The translations under genes and the position numbers were made by a program. From Aquariibacter albus (GTDB lineage Bacteria; Pseudomonadota; Gammaproteobacteria; Burkholderiales; Burkholderiaceae_C), in NCBI RefSeq assembly GCF_014145335.1, contig NZ_JACIVI010000005.1:143503-207502 (forward strand): a DNA stretch of 64,000 bases, given 5' to 3'. Under the pieces are notes generated by a model. That model saw nothing but the letters and a program-made list of their open reading frames with translations, ran no database searches and was not told where the DNA came from. This document shows, in pieces, positions 27,907 through 36,630 of this stretch (positions are counted from its first letter, which is position 1; each line of letters starts with the position of its first letter).

Positions 27907-29829
27907 ATGATCCCGCTGCCCGCCCTGCGCCTGCTGCCGGCCGCGGCCCCTGCCCGGGGGGCGGGGGCCTTGCGGCCGGGAGCCGGAGGGGGCGCGATGG
28001 GATGGGCGGCGGCAGGCCTGGCCGCGCTGGCGCTTGCGGCGGGGTTGGCGGGGGCAGCCACGGTCGATACCCCTGCCCAGGCGGCCCAGGCCGCCGATCC
28101 CGCCGGCCCGCCGCGCGTGCTGCGCTATGCCTTCCCGGTGGCCGAGACCGGCTTCGACCCGGCCCAGGTGGCGGACCTCTACAGCAAGACGGTGGTCGCC
28201 AACATCTTCGAGGCGCCGCTGGCCTACGACCCCCTGGCGCGGCCGGCCCGCCTGGTGCCGCAGACGGCGGCGGCCATGCCCGAGGTCTCGGCCGGGCACA
28301 CGCGCTTCCTCGTCACGCTCCAGCCAGGCACCTTCTTCGCCGACGATCCGGCCTTCGGCGGCCGGCCGCGCGAGCTGCTGGCTGCCGACTATGTCTACGC
28401 GATCAAGCGGCACTACGACCCGCGCTGGAAGAGCCCCAGCCTCTTCCTGTTCGAGAACGCCGGCCTGCTGGGCCTGGACGCGCTGCGCGCCGAGGCGCTG
28501 AAGCCCGGCGGGCGCTTCGACTACGACCGGCCGGTCGAGGGCCTGCGCGTGCTCGATCGCTACCGCTTCGAAATCCGCCTGGCGCGGCCGGCGCCGCGCT
28601 TCCTCTACACCCTGGCCGACCCTTCGGTCAGCGGTGCGGTCGCGCGCGAGGTGGTCGAGCGCCATGGCGACGCGGTCATGGCCCATCCGGTCGGCACCGG
28701 GCCCTTCCGGCTGAGCGACTGGCGGCGCAGCTCGCGCATCGTGCTGACACGCAACCCCGGCTTCCGCGAGCAGCGCTGGGACGCGCAGCCAGCCGCCGAC
28801 GATGCCGAGGGCCAGGCCCTGGCCGCCCGCCTGCGCGGCCGCCGCCTGCCGCTGCTGGACCGGGTGGAGATCAGCATCATCGAGGAGGCCCAGCCGCGCT
28901 GGCTGGCCTTCCTGAACGGCGAGCTCGACCTGCTGGAACGGCTGCCGCCCGAATTCGTGCCGCTGGCCCTGGCCGGCGAGCGCTTGGCCCCGCACCTGGC
29001 GCGGCAGGGCATCGGCCTGCAGCGCGCGCCGGCCGTGGACACCACCTTCGTCTACTTCAACATGGACGATCCGGTGGTCGGTGGCCTGGCCCCTGCGCAG
29101 GTGGCGCTGCGCCGCGCGATCGGCCTGGCCTACGACAGTGCGGCCGAGATCGCCCTGGTGCGCCAGGGCCAGGCCCAGCCGGCCCAGGGCCTGCTGCCGC
29201 CCGGCGTCAGCGGCCATGAGCCGGCCCTGCGCAGCGAGATGAGCCGCCACGACCCGGCCCGCGCGCAGGCCCTGCTCGACCTCTATGGCTGGCGCGACCG
29301 CGACGGCGACGGCTGGCGCGATCGGCCCGACGGCCGGCCGCTGCTGCTGCAGTTCGCGAGCCAGCCGGACAAGACCTCGCGCCTGATCCGCGAGCTGTGG
29401 AAGAAGCGGCTCGATGCCGTCGGCCTGCGGGTGGACTTCCGCATCGCGCAGTGGCCGGAGAACCTCAAGGCCTCGCGCGCCGGCAAGCTGATGATGTGGG
29501 GCGTGGCCTGGGGCGCGGCCACGCCGGATGGCGCCTACTTCCTGGACCTGCTCTACGGCCCGAATGCCGGCGAAGCCAATATGGCGCGCTTTCGCCTGCC
29601 GGCCTTCGATGCGCTGCAGGCCCGCATCGCCGTGCTGCCCGACGGCCCCGAACGCGCGGCCCTGATGCACGAGGCCCAGCGCCTGGCCGTGGCCTACCTG
29701 CCCTACAAGGCCAGCAGCCACCGCATCAACACGGCGCTGACACGGCCGGGGCTGATCGGCTACCGTCCACACCCGTTCGCCAGCGATTTCTGGCGCCATG
29801 TCGACCGCGAGCCGGACATCCCGCGATGA
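27907..29829 (+). CDS. Extracellular solute-binding protein family 5, first paralog
   Basis: A 640-residue periplasmic binding protein (YejA-like) from the ATG at 27907. An in-frame ATG at 27997, with a G-rich Shine-Dalgarno-like stretch in front, gives a neater signal peptide (MGWAAAGLAALALAAGLAGA) and may be the true start. The mature region has LRYAFPVAETGFDPAQVADLYSKTVVANIFEAPLAYD, HPVGTGPFRLSDWRRSS and RALLD-type repeats typical of SBP family 5. It captures peptides for the divergent Yej permease. Its stop overlaps the ATG of a closely related second binding-protein gene. Confidence 0.9.
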   Translation: MIPLPALRLLPAAAPARGAGALRPGAGGGAMGWAAAGLAALALAAGLAGAATVDTPAQAAQAADPAGPPRVLRYAFPVAETGFDPAQVADLYSKTVVANIFEAPLAYDPLARPARLVPQTAAAMPEVSAGHTRFLVTLQPGTFFADDPAFGGRPRELLAADYVYAIKRHYDPRWKSPSLFLFENAGLLGLDALRAEALKPGGRFDYDRPVEGLRVLDRYRFEIRLARPAPRFLYTLADPSVSGAVAREVVERHGDAVMAHPVGTGPFRLSDWRRSSRIVLTRNPGFREQRWDAQPAADDAEGQALAARLRGRRLPLLDRVEISIIEEAQPRWLAFLNGELDLLERLPPEFVPLALAGERLAPHLARQGIGLQRAPAVDTTFVYFNMDDPVVGGLAPAQVALRRAIGLAYDSAAEIALVRQGQAQPAQGLLPPGVSGHEPALRSEMSRHDPARAQALLDLYGWRDRDGDGWRDRPDGRPLLLQFASQPDKTSRLIRELWKKRLDAVGLRVDFRIAQWPENLKASRAGKLMMWGVAWGAATPDGAYFLDLLYGPNAGEANMARFRLPAFDALQARIAVLPDGPERAALMHEAQRLAVAYLPYKASSHRINTALTRPGLIGYRPHPFASDFWRHVDREPDIPR

Positions 29830-31709
29830 GCCCTGTCCTTCCCCCCGAGCCGATCCCCGTCCCCCAAGCCGCCGACCCGGGCCGGCGTGCCCTGCTGGGC
29901 CAGGCCGGCCAGGCCCTGGCGGCCCTGGCCCTGCCGGCCGGCGGCCTGGGCCTGTCGATGACGGGCTCCGCCTCGGCCCAGGCCCGGGCCGCCACCGAGA
30001 AGCTGCTGCGCCTGGCCTTCAATGCCGGGGAGACGGGCTTCGACCCGGTGCAGGTCTCGGACCTGTACTCGCACACCGTCTGCGCGCATGTGTTCGAAAG
30101 CCTCTACGGCTACGACCACCTGGCCCGGCCCTTCAAGGTCAAGCCGCGGACGGCCGAGGGCATGCCGGTGGCCGAGGACGACTTCAGGACCTGGACGGTA
30201 CGCATCCGCCCCGGCATCTTCTTCGCCGAGGACGCCGCCTTCGGCGGCAAGCGCCGCGAGCTGACCGCGGCCGACTACGCCTACAGCTTCAAGCGCTACT
30301 TCGATCCGCGCTGGAAGAGCCCCGGCTATGCGAGCCTGAAGGAAGAGGGCGTGCTCGGCCTGGACGCGCTGCGCGAGCGCGCCCTGAAGGACAAGACGCC
30401 CTTCGACTACGACGCGCCGGTCGAGGGCCTGCGCGTGCTCGACCGCCATGTGCTGCAGTTCCGGCTGGCCGAGTCGCGGCCGCGCTTCCTCTACACCCTG
30501 GGCTTCTTCCCCGGCATGGCGCGCGAAGTGGTCGAGCGCTACGGCGAGGAGCTGAGCGCGCACCCGGTCGGCACCGGGCCCTTCGTGCTGGGGCGCTGGC
30601 GGCGCAGCTCGCTGATCGAGCTCAAGCGCAACCCGGGCTTCCGCGAGATGGTCTACGAGGCCGAGCCGAATGCCGACGACGCCGAGGGCCAGGCCATCCT
30701 GGCGGCGCTCAAGGGCAAGCGCCTGCCCATCGTCGACCGGGTCGAGATCAGCATCATCGAGGAGACCCAGCCGCGCTGGCTGGCCTTCCTGAACGGGCAG
30801 CTCGACCTGTCGGCCGTGCCCGGCGAGTTCATCGCCCAGGCCGTGCCCAACGGCGTGCTGGCGCCCAACCTGGCCAAGCGCGGCATGCGCATGCAGCGCA
30901 ACATCGGTTCGGACGTGACGATGACCATGTTCAACATGGAGCATCCGCTGATCGGCGGCCTGGCGCCGGAGAAGGTCGCGCTGCGCCGCGCGATCGGCCT
31001 GGGCATCGACCTCAAGCGCGAGATCCAGATCGTGCGCCGCGGCCAGGCCGTGCCGGCCCAGGCCGGGCTGGCGCCCAACACCTACGGCTACGAGCAGCAC
31101 CTCAAGACCGAGAACAGCGATTTCGACCCGGCCCGCGCGCAGGCCCTGCTCGACCTCTACGGCTACCGCCGCGGCAGCGACGGCTGGCGCCGCCAGCCCA
31201 ATGGCCAGGCCCTGACGCTGGAGGTGGCCACCCAGAGCGACGCGATCTCGCGCCAGTTCGACGAGCTGTGGAAGAAGAACATGGACGCGCTGGGCCTGAA
31301 GACGGCCTTCCGCATCGGCCAGTGGCCCGAGCAGCTCAAGGCCGCGCGGGCCGGCAACCTGATGATCTGGGGCCTGGGCTCCAGCGCCAGCTCGCCCGAC
31401 GGGCAGGACGCGCTGGAACGCGGCTTCGGCCCCGGCGCCGGCGGCAGCAACCTGGCGCGCTTCAAGCTGGACGCCTTCGACGAGGTCTTCCGCAAGATGG
31501 GTGCCCTGCCCGACGGCCCCGAGCGCCTGGCCCTGTTCCGCGAGGCCAACCGCCTGCTGCTGGCCTACATGCCCTACAAGTTCAATGTGCACCGCATCGC
31601 GACCGACCTCAGCCAGCCCTGGCTGACCGGCTACAAGCGGCCGACCTTCTGGCTGGACCAGTGGCAGCACCTGGACGTGGACATGGCGCGCCGCGGGGCG
31701 GCTGGCTGA
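29826..31709 (+). CDS. Extracellular solute-binding protein family 5, second paralog
   Basis: A 627-residue binding protein whose ATG overlaps the preceding stop (ATGA). The N terminus has an Arg-Arg pair before a hydrophobic stretch (DPGRRALLGQAGQALAALALPAGG ... ASAQA), a possible Tat signal. The mature part parallels the first paralog almost block by block (FNAGETGFDPVQVSDLYSHTVCAHVFESLYGYDHLARP; HPVGTGPFVLGRWRRSS; VEISIIEETQPRWLAFLNG), so the pair arose by tandem duplication. Divergence is clear in the ligand-facing middle (MFNMEHPLIGGL versus YFNMDDPVVGGL), so the two may differ in specificity while sharing one permease. Confidence 0.9.
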   Translation: MSPVLPPEPIPVPQAADPGRRALLGQAGQALAALALPAGGLGLSMTGSASAQARAATEKLLRLAFNAGETGFDPVQVSDLYSHTVCAHVFESLYGYDHLARPFKVKPRTAEGMPVAEDDFRTWTVRIRPGIFFAEDAAFGGKRRELTAADYAYSFKRYFDPRWKSPGYASLKEEGVLGLDALRERALKDKTPFDYDAPVEGLRVLDRHVLQFRLAESRPRFLYTLGFFPGMAREVVERYGEELSAHPVGTGPFVLGRWRRSSLIELKRNPGFREMVYEAEPNADDAEGQAILAALKGKRLPIVDRVEISIIEETQPRWLAFLNGQLDLSAVPGEFIAQAVPNGVLAPNLAKRGMRMQRNIGSDVTMTMFNMEHPLIGGLAPEKVALRRAIGLGIDLKREIQIVRRGQAVPAQAGLAPNTYGYEQHLKTENSDFDPARAQALLDLYGYRRGSDGWRRQPNGQALTLEVATQSDAISRQFDELWKKNMDALGLKTAFRIGQWPEQLKAARAGNLMIWGLGSSASSPDGQDALERGFGPGAGGSNLARFKLDAFDEVFRKMGALPDGPERLALFREANRLLLAYMPYKFNVHRIATDLSQPWLTGYKRPTFWLDQWQHLDVDMARRGAAG

Positions 31710-31740
31710 GCCGACGGCAGGGAGCCGCCGGCCGCCTCCC

Positions 31741-31746
31741 TACAAT
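31741..31746 (+). promoter_or_regulatory. Putative -10 box of ilvE
   Basis: TACAAT at 31741-31746, 32 bp before the ilvE ATG, with GGAAGG as ribosome-binding site between. No good -35 box at 17 bp, so confidence is modest. Confidence 0.4.
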
Positions 31747-31778
31747 CCGGCGTTTTTCCAGGTTTCGGAAGGTTTCCC

Positions 31779-32702
31779 ATGTCGATGCACGACCGTGACG
31801 GCAAGATTTGGATGGACGGCCAGATGGTCGAGTGGCGCGACGCCAAGGTCCACGTCCTCACCCACACCTTGCACTACGGCTGCGGCGCCTTCGAGGGCGT
31901 GCGCGCCTACGACACGGTGAACGGCCCGGCGATCTTCCGCCTGCGCGAGCACACCGAGCGCCTGTTCAACAGCGCCAAGATCCTGCGCATGAAGGTGCCT
32001 TTCTCGATCGAGCAGGTCGAGCAGGCCCAGCTCGACGTGGTCAAGGCCAATGGCCTGAAGAGCGGCTACATCCGCCCGCTGGTCTGGCTGGGCTCGGAGA
32101 AGCTGGGCGTGAACCCGCGCGGCGCGCAGGTGCACCTGATGGTGGCAGCCTGGCACTGGGGCGCCTACCTGGGCGAGGAAGGCCTCAAGCGCGGCATCCG
32201 CGTCAAGACCAGCAGCTACACCCGCCACCACGTCAACATCACGATGACGCAGGCCAAGGCGGTGAGCAACTACACCAATTCCATCCTGGCCAACCTCGAG
32301 GCCACCGAGGACGGCTACGACGAGGCCCTGCTGCTCGACAGCGCCGGCTTCGTCAGCGAAGGCGCGGGCGAGAACCTCTTCGTGGTGAAGAACGGCGTGA
32401 TCTACACGCCCGACCTGTCGGCCGGTGCCCTCAACGGCATCACCCGCAACACCATCTTCCACATCGCCAAGGACCTGGGCCTGGAGATCGTGCAGAAGCG
32501 CATCACGCGCGACGAGGTCTACATCGCCGACGAGGCCTTCTTCACCGGCACCGCCGCCGAAGTCACGCCGATCCGCGAGCTCGACCGCCTCGAGATCGGC
32601 ATCGGCTCGCGCGGCCCCATCACCGAGAAGATCCAGTCGGCCTTCTTCGACATCGTGAACGGCCGCAACCCCAAGTACGCCGAGTGGCTGAGCCCGGTCT
32701 GA
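31779..32702 (+). CDS. ilvE: Branched-chain amino acid aminotransferase
   Basis: A 307-residue class IV aminotransferase of standard IlvE length. It starts MSMHDRDGKIWMDGQMVEWRDAKVHVLTHTLHYGCGAFEGVRAY, has the Schiff-base lysine in TQAKAVSNYTNS, and the cofactor-binding GFVSEGAGENLFVV, LNGITRNTI and FFTGTAAEVTPI motifs. It catalyses the last step of leucine, isoleucine and valine synthesis. GGAAGG precedes the start. The next gene, a small zinc-finger protein, starts 43 bp downstream; the two are commonly adjacent in Betaproteobacteria and probably cotranscribed. Confidence 0.95.
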   Translation: MSMHDRDGKIWMDGQMVEWRDAKVHVLTHTLHYGCGAFEGVRAYDTVNGPAIFRLREHTERLFNSAKILRMKVPFSIEQVEQAQLDVVKANGLKSGYIRPLVWLGSEKLGVNPRGAQVHLMVAAWHWGAYLGEEGLKRGIRVKTSSYTRHHVNITMTQAKAVSNYTNSILANLEATEDGYDEALLLDSAGFVSEGAGENLFVVKNGVIYTPDLSAGALNGITRNTIFHIAKDLGLEIVQKRITRDEVYIADEAFFTGTAAEVTPIRELDRLEIGIGSRGPITEKIQSAFFDIVNGRNPKYAEWLSPV

Positions 32703-32745
32703 GCCCGGCCGCTTCCCTTCCCCTCCCCCCGTTCGAGACGCCCCG

Positions 32746-32967
32746 ATGAGCACCGCCACCTCCACCGACCCGAAGGCCGTCGTCGAAGTCGGCGCGGCCG
32801 ACCTGCACGGCCCCGGCGTCGTCTTCTGCCCGAACCCGAAGATGCCGCTGTGGAGCAACCATCCGCGCGTCTACCTGGACGTGGCCTCGACCGGCGAAGC
32901 GCGCTGCGCCTACTGCGGCACGGTCTACCGGTTGAAGGCCGGCGAGACGCTGCACGGCCACCACTGA
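32746..32967 (+). CDS. CHCC-type zinc-finger protein
   Basis: A 73-residue cytoplasmic protein with the zf-CHCC pattern: Cys28, His39, Cys54 and Cys57 (VVFCPNP, NHPRVYLD, CAYCGTVYRL). It is related to the small zinc-binding family that includes the mitochondrial complex I subunit NDUFS6; bacterial roles are not defined. It follows ilvE by 43 bp and precedes the MOSC gene by 16 bp, so it is part of a compact run of genes (31779-34380). Confidence 0.85.
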   Translation: MSTATSTDPKAVVEVGAADLHGPGVVFCPNPKMPLWSNHPRVYLDVASTGEARCAYCGTVYRLKAGETLHGHH

Positions 32968-32983
32968 GCGCGACGGCCACGCG

Positions 32984-33568
32984 ATGGCGAGCACCGGCCA
33001 GCTGCTGAGCGTCAACGTCGCGGGCGCCGCACCGCTGCTGGCCGGCGGCCGCAGCGTGCTCAGCGGCATCCGCAAGCGCCCGATGGCGGACCGCGTGGCG
33101 GTTCAGCCCCTGGGCCTGGCGGGCGACGAGCAGGCCGATCTGTCCGTGCACGGCGGCCTGTCCAAGGCCGTCTACGCCTACCCGGCCGAGCACTACCCGC
33201 TGTGGCAGACGATGCGTGCCCAAGCCGGCGCCGCCGCTTGGGGCGAGGCCCTGCCGCACGGCGCCATGGGCGAGAATCTGACGATCACCGGCCTGCTGGA
33301 GGCCGAGGCCTGCATCGGCGACCTGCTGCGTTTCCCCGACTGCACGCTGGCGGTGAGCGAACCACGCCAGCCCTGCTTCAAGTTCGAGGCGGTGATGGGC
33401 TTCAAGCAGGCCGCCAAGATGATGGTGCAGTCCGGCACTTGCGGCTTCTACCTGGCCGTGCGCGAGCCCGGCACGATCGCCGCGGGCGAGAGCTTCGAGA
33501 TCGTCCCCGGCCCGCGCCAGGTGACGATCCGCGAGCTCTTCCTCGCCGTGCGGATCAAGCACCGATGA
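32984..33568 (+). CDS. MOSC domain protein (YiiM-like)
   Basis: A 194-residue protein dominated by a MOSC domain: AVQPLGLAGDEQADLSVHGGLSKAVYAYPAEHYPLW, GAMGENLTITGLLE, and EPRQPCFKF with the conserved cysteine. MOSC proteins handle activated sulfur or molybdenum cofactor; YiiM in E. coli supports reduction of N-hydroxylated compounds. Its stop overlaps the ATG of the ChaN-like gene (ATGA), implying coupled translation. Confidence 0.88.
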   Translation: MASTGQLLSVNVAGAAPLLAGGRSVLSGIRKRPMADRVAVQPLGLAGDEQADLSVHGGLSKAVYAYPAEHYPLWQTMRAQAGAAAWGEALPHGAMGENLTITGLLEAEACIGDLLRFPDCTLAVSEPRQPCFKFEAVMGFKQAAKMMVQSGTCGFYLAVREPGTIAAGESFEIVPGPRQVTIRELFLAVRIKHR

Positions 33569-34380
33569 GCCCGCTGCCGCGCCGCGCGGCCGCCCTGCTG
33601 CCGGGCCTCGCCCTGCTGCTCGGCCTGGCCGAGGCCGCCCAGGCCGGCCAGCTGCCGGCCCTGGCCGCCGACTGGCCGCGGGCCGATTGGCTGCTGCTCG
33701 GCGAGGAGCATGACGCCCTGGCGCATCAGCAGCTGTCGGCCGAGGTGGTCGATCGCCTGGCGGCGCAGGGCCGGCTGGCCGCGCTGGCGCTGGAGATGGT
33801 CGAAGCCGGCCGCAGCAGCTCCGGCCTGCCGCGCGAGGCGGACGAAGCCCGCGTGCGCGAAGCGCTGGCCTGGAACGATAAGGGCTGGCCCTGGACCCAC
33901 TACGGCCGCATCGTGATGGCCGCCGTGCGCGCCGGCGTGCCGGTGCATGGCGCCAACCTGCCGCGCAGCCGCATGCGCGAGGCCATGGGCGATGCCACGC
34001 TCGACGGCCGGGTGCCCGAGGGCCTGCGCGCCCGGCTGCAGGACGATGTGCGCGCCCACCACTGCGACCTGCTGCCCTCCGCCCAGCTGCCGGGCATGAC
34101 GCGCATCCAGATCGCCCGCGACCTGGCCATGGCCGACACCCTGGTCCGGCTGCGCGAGCCCGGCAAGGTCGTGCTGCTGGTGGCCGGCAACTACCACGTC
34201 GACCAGCGCCTCGGCGTGCCACTGCACCTGCCGCGCGACGGCCGGACGGAATCGGTCCGCATGGCGGCCGGCCAGCCGGCCGACGCCCTCCCCCCCGAAG
34301 GCTACGACCGGCTGTGGCCGACCCCGGCCCTCGACCGGCCGGCCGATCCCTGCGCCGAGCTGCGCGCCCCGCGCGGCTGA
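33565..34380 (+). CDS. ChaN-like haem-binding family protein, exported
   Basis: A 271-residue protein. A signal peptide (ALLPGLALLLGLAEAAQA) precedes the Cofac_haem_bdg/ChaN domain: DWLLLGEEHDALAHQQLSAEVVDRLAAQGRLAALALEMVE, NDKGWPWTHYGRIVMAAVRAGVPVHGANLPR, and LVAGNYHVDQRLGVP. ChaN of Campylobacter is a haem-binding lipoprotein dimer linked to iron uptake. Here the signal has no lipobox cysteine, so a soluble periplasmic protein is more likely. It overlaps the MOSC gene by 4 bp. Role in iron or haem handling is inferred from family. Confidence 0.82.
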   Translation: MSPLPRRAAALLPGLALLLGLAEAAQAGQLPALAADWPRADWLLLGEEHDALAHQQLSAEVVDRLAAQGRLAALALEMVEAGRSSSGLPREADEARVREALAWNDKGWPWTHYGRIVMAAVRAGVPVHGANLPRSRMREAMGDATLDGRVPEGLRARLQDDVRAHHCDLLPSAQLPGMTRIQIARDLAMADTLVRLREPGKVVLLVAGNYHVDQRLGVPLHLPRDGRTESVRMAAGQPADALPPEGYDRLWPTPALDRPADPCAELRAPRG

Positions 34381-34465
34381 GGCCCGCCGCTTTCCGCCGG
34401 ACCGCCCCGGTCCACCAGCGGGCGGCCCCCGCCCCCGCCTGCTTCCCTTTTTCTGGATCTCCACC

Positions 34466-35350
34466 ATGCTGGCCTACCGACACGCCTTCCACGCCGGCAA
34501 CCATGCCGATGTGCTGAAGCACCTGGTGCTCGTCCAGGTGCTCCAGTACATGAACCAGAAGCCGCGGCCCTACACCCTGATCGACACCCACGCCGGGGCC
34601 GGCGCCTACTCGCTGGGCAGTGCCGAGGCGCGCAAGAAGGGCGAGGCCGAACTCGGCATCCACCGCGTGCTGGCGCACAAGGCGCGGCACAAGCCGCCCG
34701 AGGCGGTCGAGCGCTACCTGGAGCTGCTGCAGGCCTTCAACCCCGGCGGCGGCCTGGGGCGCTACCCCGGCTCGCCGGAGATCGCGCGCATGCTGCTGCG
34801 CGAGGACGATCCGCTGATGCTCTATGAGCTGCATCCGACCGATGTCGAATCCCTGGCCCGCCACCAGATCGACCGCCGCCTGACCCGGGTGCACCGGGCC
34901 GACGGCTTCGCCGCGCCACGCGCCCACCTGCCGCCGCCCTCGCGCCGCGCGGTGCTGGTGATGGACCCGTCCTACGAGACCCGCGGTGATTACCCCAAGG
35001 TGCTGGCCGCCGTGCGCGAGACGCTGCAGCGCTTCCCGGAAACGGTGATCCTGGTCTGGTACCCGCAGGTGCAGCGGGTCGAGGCGGCCGAGCTGCCGCG
35101 GCGGCTGAAATCCGCCATCGAGGCCCTGGGCAAGGCCGGCGCGGGCGGCAAGCCCCTGGGCTGGCTGCATGCCCGGCTGACCGTGCAGGCGCCGGATGCC
35201 CAGGGCTTCGGCCTGGCCGGCAGCGGCGTCTTCCTGGTCAACCCGCCCTGGACCCTGCACGAGGCCCTGAAGACCAGCCTGCCCTGGCTGGCCGCCGCCC
35301 TGGCACAGACCGACACGCCGAGCTATGTCCTGGATCACCGGGCGGTCTGA
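34466..35350 (+). CDS. rlmJ: 23S rRNA (adenine2030-N6)-methyltransferase
   Basis: A 294-residue protein, slightly longer than E. coli RlmJ (280). It starts MLAYRHAFHAGNHADVLKHLVL, the family hallmark, and has the SAM-binding LIDTHAGAGAYSL. The N6-adenine methyltransferase motif is DPSYE (in VMDPSYETRGDY) where many relatives have DPPY/F. It modifies A2030 of 23S rRNA. The 85-bp gap upstream shows no terminator; the start is immediate after TCTCCACC. Confidence 0.93.
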   Translation: MLAYRHAFHAGNHADVLKHLVLVQVLQYMNQKPRPYTLIDTHAGAGAYSLGSAEARKKGEAELGIHRVLAHKARHKPPEAVERYLELLQAFNPGGGLGRYPGSPEIARMLLREDDPLMLYELHPTDVESLARHQIDRRLTRVHRADGFAAPRAHLPPPSRRAVLVMDPSYETRGDYPKVLAAVRETLQRFPETVILVWYPQVQRVEAAELPRRLKSAIEALGKAGAGGKPLGWLHARLTVQAPDAQGFGLAGSGVFLVNPPWTLHEALKTSLPWLAAALAQTDTPSYVLDHRAV

Positions 35351-35497
35351 GGCGGCTTCTGGGTCGCAACAAGGTGCTTTTTGACACATCCTGGGCGCTT
35401 TTGCCCCTGGGATCGGGGATGGTGCGAGGACGCGTGTGAAAGAAGAATGAGGGTGTCAGGCTACCTATGCCTTCATTTCTTCTCTCGCGGGGCACCT

Positions 35498-36541
35498 ATG
35501 CTCAAACTTACGCCTCTGATTAGGCAATTGCTTGCGGGCTCAATCCTGCTGAGCTCAATGGGGCTTGCTCAGTCTGCAGTGGAGATCAGCAATGCTGCAT
35601 CGGGTGGATATGGCATTGACCTTGATGCTTCGCTCAAAGGCGTTGTATTGAGCGAAACGTTGACCCTGAGCGTTGGAACGGGTGGCCCGCTCGGTGCATA
35701 CAACGGTGCTGGGACCAGTCCCTACTCGGGTTCAACTGCACACAACGCGGTGACGCTGGTCGGATCGGCCACTGCATCGGGCTTGATCGCCCCGACCATC
35801 GCGTCGGTCATCAATTCGATCCTGCCTCTGAACGTATCACTTGGGGTCCCCGGCTTGACCACTTTCGTGGGCGGTGGCAATTTCCTCAGCCCGTCGCCCT
35901 TCCCGGGCTACCAGACGGTGTCGGGTTACGGCGCGATCGAGAACCTGAGCGTGAACGTGCTCGGTCTTCTCTCGCTGAATTTAGGCGTTCTGGAGTCAGA
36001 AGCCACAGTCGCCGTGAACACGACTTCGGCAACCTCACTCGGCAGCCTAACCGGCTTGGCTGATGCGAACATTGCGGGTCTGTCGCTGTCAGTGCTCGGG
36101 GTCAGCGTACCCATCAGCCTGAGCTTGGCGCCGAACACCACCCTAGCGCTTGGCCCGCTGAACCTGTCTCTGGGTGCCGGCCTCGCGGCCATTGATCTGG
36201 ACGCGTATGTCAAGCTTGTACTCAACGAACAGCTGTTCTTCATTGACGACGACACCAGTGTTCTGACCAGCGGCTGTGCTGCTGCGACCTTTAGCTGCGG
36301 TGTCGCCACGAACGCCCTCCACCTCTCCGTCGATGTTGACGGCCTCGTTACGGCATTGGGCCTCACGGCGGCGGGAATAACTGGAGACATTGAGCTGATC
36401 ATGGGGCACTCGTACGCCTACGCTAAGGCGGTGACGATTTCGGCACCTGTACCCGAGCCCTCGACCTACGCGTTGATGCTAGGCGGCATGGCTGTATTGA
36501 TGGCGCTGTCCCGTAGGCGCAAGGTCAACGCTCGAACTTGA
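35498..36541 (+). CDS. PEP-CTERM sorting domain surface protein
   Basis: A 347-residue exported protein from the ATG at 35498: signal peptide (LLAGSILLSSMGLAQSA) then a Ser/Thr/Gly/Leu-rich beta-type body, and the C-terminal sorting signal VPEPSTYALMLGGMAVLMALSRRRK, with PEP motif, hydrophobic helix and basic end. Exosortase recognises this signal. The body, with LNEQ, a spaced Cys pair (GCAAATFSCG), NALHL and GDIELIMGHSYA, resembles choice-of-anchor P proteins. The gene is visibly richer in A/T and in minor codons (TTG, CTT, GCA) than its neighbours. A terminator follows; no exosortase gene is in the window. An upstream in-frame ATG at 35381 is rejected. Confidence 0.88.
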   Translation: MLKLTPLIRQLLAGSILLSSMGLAQSAVEISNAASGGYGIDLDASLKGVVLSETLTLSVGTGGPLGAYNGAGTSPYSGSTAHNAVTLVGSATASGLIAPTIASVINSILPLNVSLGVPGLTTFVGGGNFLSPSPFPGYQTVSGYGAIENLSVNVLGLLSLNLGVLESEATVAVNTTSATSLGSLTGLADANIAGLSLSVLGVSVPISLSLAPNTTLALGPLNLSLGAGLAAIDLDAYVKLVLNEQLFFIDDDTSVLTSGCAAATFSCGVATNALHLSVDVDGLVTALGLTAAGITGDIELIMGHSYAYAKAVTISAPVPEPSTYALMLGGMAVLMALSRRRKVNART

Positions 36542-36601
36542 GTCAGTAGTGCAAGGGTGCGTTCGCGGCTGTTGATTCGCTCGCATTCCTATCGATTGAT
36601 G

Positions 36602-36626
36602 AAAGCCCGCTGCAGCGGGCTTTTTT
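36602..36626 (+). terminator. Intrinsic terminator after PEP-CTERM gene
   Basis: AAAGCCCGC (36602-36610), TGCA loop, GCGGGCTTT (36615-36623), continuing to a six-T run. It ends 4 nt before the first ATG of the next reading frame. Confidence 0.88.
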
Positions 36627-36630
36627 CTTG

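Noticed and set aside
35381-35497. Longer N terminus of the PEP-CTERM protein
   Set aside because: The extension would bury the signal peptide; the ATG at 35498 gives a proper one.
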